8,946 nucleotides of DNA, taken from NCBI GenBank assembly GCA_020026375.1, contig JAHHQN010000037.1:1-8946 (forward strand), written 5' to 3'. The stretch is from Alistipes sp. GTDB lineage: Bacteria; Bacteroidota; Bacteroidia; Bacteroidales; Rikenellaceae. Below the pieces are notes generated by a model. It saw only the letters and a list, made by a program, of their open reading frames with translations. It was not told where the DNA came from and made no database searches. Positions 6,825 to 8,946 of the stretch are shown here, in pieces (the stretch's first letter is position 1; each line of letters starts with the position of its first letter). The translations under genes and the position numbers were made by a program.

Positions 6825-8531
6825 TTAGCAACTAAAATGTTCGGCAATGGTACTCAGGGCGTGTGCCGGGAAGAATGCCAGAGCCGCAATGATGAAGATG
6901 ACGGCGAAGGTCATCACGGCGAAGGTCACCGTGTCGGGGCGCAGTGTACCCGAACTTTCGGGAATGAATCGTTTTTTGGCCAGGAGTCCTGCGATGGCCA
7001 CCTGTCCGATGATGGGCAGGAAGCGGCCGAAGATGAGGACAATACCGCACGAGATGTTCCAGAACCAGGTGTTGTCGCCCAGACCCTCGAATCCCGAACC
7101 GTTGTTGGCCGCCACGGAGGTGAACTCATAGAACATCTCGCTCAGGCCGTGGAATCCGCCGTTGTTGAGCCAGCCGCCCTCCGAGGTCACGAACTGCGGC
7201 GCATGGATATAGAGCCAGGCTGCCAGTGCCGTGCCGCCCAGAATCAGCAGGGGGTGGAGCAGTGCCACGATGGAGGCGATTTTCATTTCGCGCGCCTCGA
7301 CCTTGTGGCCCAGGAATTCGGGGGTGCGGCCCACCATCAGTCCGCTGATGAACACCGTGATGATGAGGAACGTGAAGTAGTTGAGCCAACCCACGCCCAC
7401 ACCGCCGAACCAGGTGTTGATTTGCATGTTGAGCATCTCGACGAATCCCGACATGGGCATCATCGAGTCGTGCATGCCGTTGACCGAACCGTTCGATGTG
7501 ACGGTGGTCACCACACTCCAGAAACCCGTGGCAGCGGCACCCAGACGTACCTCCTTGCCCTCCATGGCGCCGTTGTCCTGTGCGATTCCCAGCTCGTCGA
7601 TGCGCGGATTTCCGCCCGTCTCGCCGGCTACGTTGACTGCCGCACCGATGAGAAAGGCGGTGAGCATTACTCCGTAGATGCTGTAACCCAGCTTCTTGTG
7701 GCGGGTGTGGTAGCCGAAGGCCAGAGCCATGGCCATCGGAATGATGAGAATGGCCCAGCACTCGGCCATGTTGGTCAGATAGGTGGGGTTCTCCAGCGGG
7801 TGGGAGGCATTGGTGCCGTAGTAGCCGCCGCCGTTGGTACCCAGCTGCTTGATGGGGACTACCGCTGCGGCAGGACCCTGCGAGACCTGTTGGATACCGC
7901 CCTCCAGCGTGGTGATTTCCATCTTGCCGTCAAAGCCCATGGGGGTGCCTTGCACGATGAGCAGGAAGCCCAGCGCGAGCGACAGCGGCAGCAGGATACG
8001 GGTGACGCTCAGTACCAGATATCTCCAGAAGTTGCCGATGGTCTGTGTGGTCTTGTGGCTCAGTGCCTTCATCACTCCGGCCAGGGCGGCCATGCCTGTT
8101 GCGGCGGTGACGAACTGGAACAACATCACCACAAAGAGCAGGGTGAAGTAGGTCACGTGCGTCTCGCCGCTGTAATGCTGCTCGTTGCAGTTGACCATGA
8201 ACGATATGCAGGTGTTGAAGGCCTGATGGACGCTCTGCCCCGCATTGCCGTCGGGGTTGAGGGGCAGATAGCCCTGTGCCAGGAGCAGCACGAATCCCCA
8301 GACGAACCAGAAGAGGTTGACGGTGAGCAGGGCTTTCAAAAACTGTTTCCAGTCCATCTCCTCCTCGGGGCGGATACCCGAAAAACGGAAGATGAACCTC
8401 TCGACGGGACGCAGGAAGTCGGTGCAGACCTTCTCTCCGCGATAGACTTTGGCGATGTACCTGCCCAAGGGGAAACTTAACGCCACGAGGAGGACGATTT
8501 GTGCAACGACACCCAATATTTCAGTATTCAT
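6825..8531 (-). CDS. kdpA: Potassium-transporting ATPase channel-like subunit KdpA
   Basis: A 568-residue polytopic inner-membrane protein with about ten hydrophobic helices, close to the 557 residues of E. coli KdpA. It belongs to the superfamily of K+ transporters and channels with four selectivity-filter repeats. The four filter regions are visible: NCNEQHYSGETH (114-125), LGTNGGGYYGTNASHP (230-245), TTVTSNGSVNGMHDS (342-356) and SVAANNGSGFEG (472-483). KdpA binds and conducts K+; energy comes from KdpB. The ATG at 8531 lies 21 bases after the kdpF stop and places the first membrane helix at residue 5, which supports this start. No truncation or missing filter segment is apparent. Confidence 0.98.
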   Translation of the reverse strand: MNTEILGVVAQIVLLVALSFPLGRYIAKVYRGEKVCTDFLRPVERFIFRFSGIRPEEEMDWKQFLKALLTVNLFWFVWGFVLLLAQGYLPLNPDGNAGQSVHQAFNTCISFMVNCNEQHYSGETHVTYFTLLFVVMLFQFVTAATGMAALAGVMKALSHKTTQTIGNFWRYLVLSVTRILLPLSLALGFLLIVQGTPMGFDGKMEITTLEGGIQQVSQGPAAAVVPIKQLGTNGGGYYGTNASHPLENPTYLTNMAECWAILIIPMAMALAFGYHTRHKKLGYSIYGVMLTAFLIGAAVNVAGETGGNPRIDELGIAQDNGAMEGKEVRLGAAATGFWSVVTTVTSNGSVNGMHDSMMPMSGFVEMLNMQINTWFGGVGVGWLNYFTFLIITVFISGLMVGRTPEFLGHKVEAREMKIASIVALLHPLLILGGTALAAWLYIHAPQFVTSEGGWLNNGGFHGLSEMFYEFTSVAANNGSGFEGLGDNTWFWNISCGIVLIFGRFLPIIGQVAIAGLLAKKRFIPESSGTLRPDTVTFAVMTFAVIFIIAALAFFPAHALSTIAEHFSC

Positions 8532-8552
8532 AATTTCTTGCGATTTTTCACA

Positions 8553-8633
8553 TTAAAATTTTTCCGGCTTGACCAGCACATAGCTCAGATAGCCGAACAG
8601 AATGATTCCGATTACAAAAAGGACACTATACAT
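8553..8633 (-). CDS. kdpF: Potassium-transporting ATPase subunit KdpF, 26 aa
   Basis: A 26-codon gene from ATG 8633-8631 to TAA 8555-8553. The product is one membrane helix (MYSVLFVIGIILFGYLSYVL) with a short tail ending in KPEKF. This is the expected size, hydrophobicity and location of KdpF, the small lipid-facing subunit that stabilises the KdpFABC complex; family members share a Gly-Tyr-L/F core followed by a Lys-Pro-Glu-type tail. It lies 21 bases before kdpA and 12 bases after the miniprotein gene. The gene is easily missed because of its length. Confidence 0.9.
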   Translation of the reverse strand: MYSVLFVIGIILFGYLSYVLVKPEKF

Positions 8634-8645
8634 TTCGATCTACAT

Positions 8646-8744
8646 TTAAATTTTTTCGAACGCGTCTACGCACCAGTAAAAGAGTGCGAAACATACTCCA
8701 CCTGCCAACAGGCAGATGCTCAATTCACAGAACAATGTCATCAT
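8646..8744 (-). CDS. Unnamed 32-aa membrane miniprotein at the head of the kdp operon
   Basis: The reading frame runs from ATG 8744-8742 to TAA 8648-8646 (32 codons); a second in-frame ATG follows at once. The product has a short N-terminus (MMTLFCELS), one hydrophobic helix (about residues 8-24: LSICLLAGGVCFALFYW) and an amphipathic tail ending CVDAFEKI. Three things support it as a gene: a clean single-helix membrane profile, a position between the candidate sigma-54 promoter and kdpF, and only 12 bases to the kdpF start. I do not recognise a named family. The small size and an EKI ending comparable to the EKF of KdpF suggest a second accessory subunit or regulator of the pump, but this is inference. 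Confidence 0.6.
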   Translation of the reverse strand: MMTLFCELSICLLAGGVCFALFYWCVDAFEKI

Positions 8745-8787
8745 ACTTCATTTGATTTTATTATTATTTGTTTTTGCCTGTGATGGA

Positions 8788-8804
8788 GTCAAAGGGCGTG
8801 CCAA
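8788..8804 (-). promoter_or_regulatory. Candidate sigma-54 (-24/-12) promoter of the kdp operon
   Basis: The minus strand reads TTGGCACG-CCCT-TTGAC. The sigma-54 consensus is YTGGCACG-N4-TTGCW, so the -24 half is perfect, the spacing is exact, and the -12 half differs at the C of GC (A here). Predicted transcription start is near 8778, about 34 bases before the miniprotein ATG. No TAnnTTTG element is seen in this intergenic region to compete with it. Sigma-54 promoters need an AAA+ enhancer-binding activator, none of which is encoded in the window. Confidence 0.65.
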
Positions 8805-8830
8805 TCTTGCGTATGGTCGCCTATGGTATT

Positions 8831-8852
8831 GTGATACAGTGATATAGTGTCG
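8831..8852. repeat. Short 8-bp-period direct repeats upstream of the kdp promoter
   Basis: The plus strand shows GTGATA (8831-8836), GTGATA (8839-8844) and a weaker GTGTCG (8847-8852), each 8 bp apart. A separate pair TATGGT (8812-8817 and 8822-8827) lies 10 bp apart, closer to the promoter. Both sets fall 8-48 bp upstream of the -24 element. They may bind a regulator, but they are short and could be chance. Confidence 0.3.
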
Positions 8853-8868
8853 AAAGTGAACGGAGAGC

Positions 8869-8897
8869 AAAAAAAAATACCCTCCCAAAATGGAGGG
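8869..8897 (-). terminator. Intrinsic terminator of a gene beyond the right edge
   Basis: On the minus strand CCCTCC (8897-8892) pairs with GGAGGG (8885-8880) across a 6-base loop, followed by TA and a run of nine T (8877-8869). It would end a minus-strand transcript entering from the right. Of the minus-strand frames at the edge, one reaches a TGA at 8916-8914, which would fit the end of a gene 16 bases before the stem, but too little is visible to name it. Confidence 0.75.
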
Positions 8898-8946
8898 CAC
8901 TGAAAAAGTCCTTTCATAGGATAATAGGCTGATATAATCGGCATAT

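Noticed and set aside
6654..8480. Long plus-strand open frame of 608 codons opposite kdpA
   Set aside because: The product is rich in His, Glu, Gln and Gly without membrane or domain structure, and it mirrors a clear KdpA. The same applies to the plus frames opposite kdpB (5570-6784), kdpD (3071-4192) and the protease gene (17-874).
8725..8751. Minus-strand 8-codon frame starting 7 bases above the miniprotein ATG
   Set aside because: It is too short to support as a gene, and its overlap with the miniprotein start is easily chance. A translational-control role cannot be excluded but has no evidence.
8789..8944. Minus-strand 51-codon frame at the right edge
   Set aside because: It runs straight through the terminator hairpin, the T-tract and the sigma-54 element, and the product has no coherent character.
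1..8946. CRISPR arrays, tRNA or rRNA genes, insertion sequences
   Set aside because: No repeat-spacer pattern, cloverleaf, rRNA signature, transposase or terminal inverted repeats were found on either strand.

Overview
The window comes from a bacterium of the Bacteroidetes, most likely a GC-rich member of the Bacteroidales. Evidence: protein families typical of that group, a TAnnTTTG-type promoter element, starts without clear Shine-Dalgarno sequences, and a potassium-ATPase operon whose KdpD is split into separate sensor and kinase genes. The genus cannot be fixed from this sequence. Every real gene reads on the minus strand, so gene order runs from right to left.

Right edge (8946 to about 8745): the end of a transcription unit from beyond the window is marked by an intrinsic terminator (8869-8897). 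It is followed by a short promoter region with two sets of small direct repeats and a good candidate sigma-54 (-24/-12) promoter at 8788-8804.

Main operon (8744 down to 1535): an unnamed 32-residue membrane miniprotein, kdpF (26 aa), kdpA, kdpB, kdpC, a short KdpD made of the KdpD ATPase-like domain plus a Usp domain, and a separate HAMP-PAS histidine kinase. Gaps are only 12-34 nt, and a strong terminator (1448-1495) follows the kinase. KdpFABC is the high-affinity ATP-driven K+ uptake pump of the inner membrane. The short KdpD and the kinase together probably replace the single long KdpD of Proteobacteria. No KdpE-type response regulator is present. With the sigma-54 promoter, this suggests that the partner is an NtrC-type activator encoded elsewhere, perhaps just off the right edge.

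Left part (1353 to 1): a separate transcription unit with its own -7 element encodes a secreted protein with a helical-repeat N-terminus and two retropepsin-like Asp-Thr-Gly motifs. Its reading frame is broken by one apparently missing base near 652-657. It runs off the left edge without a stop codon.
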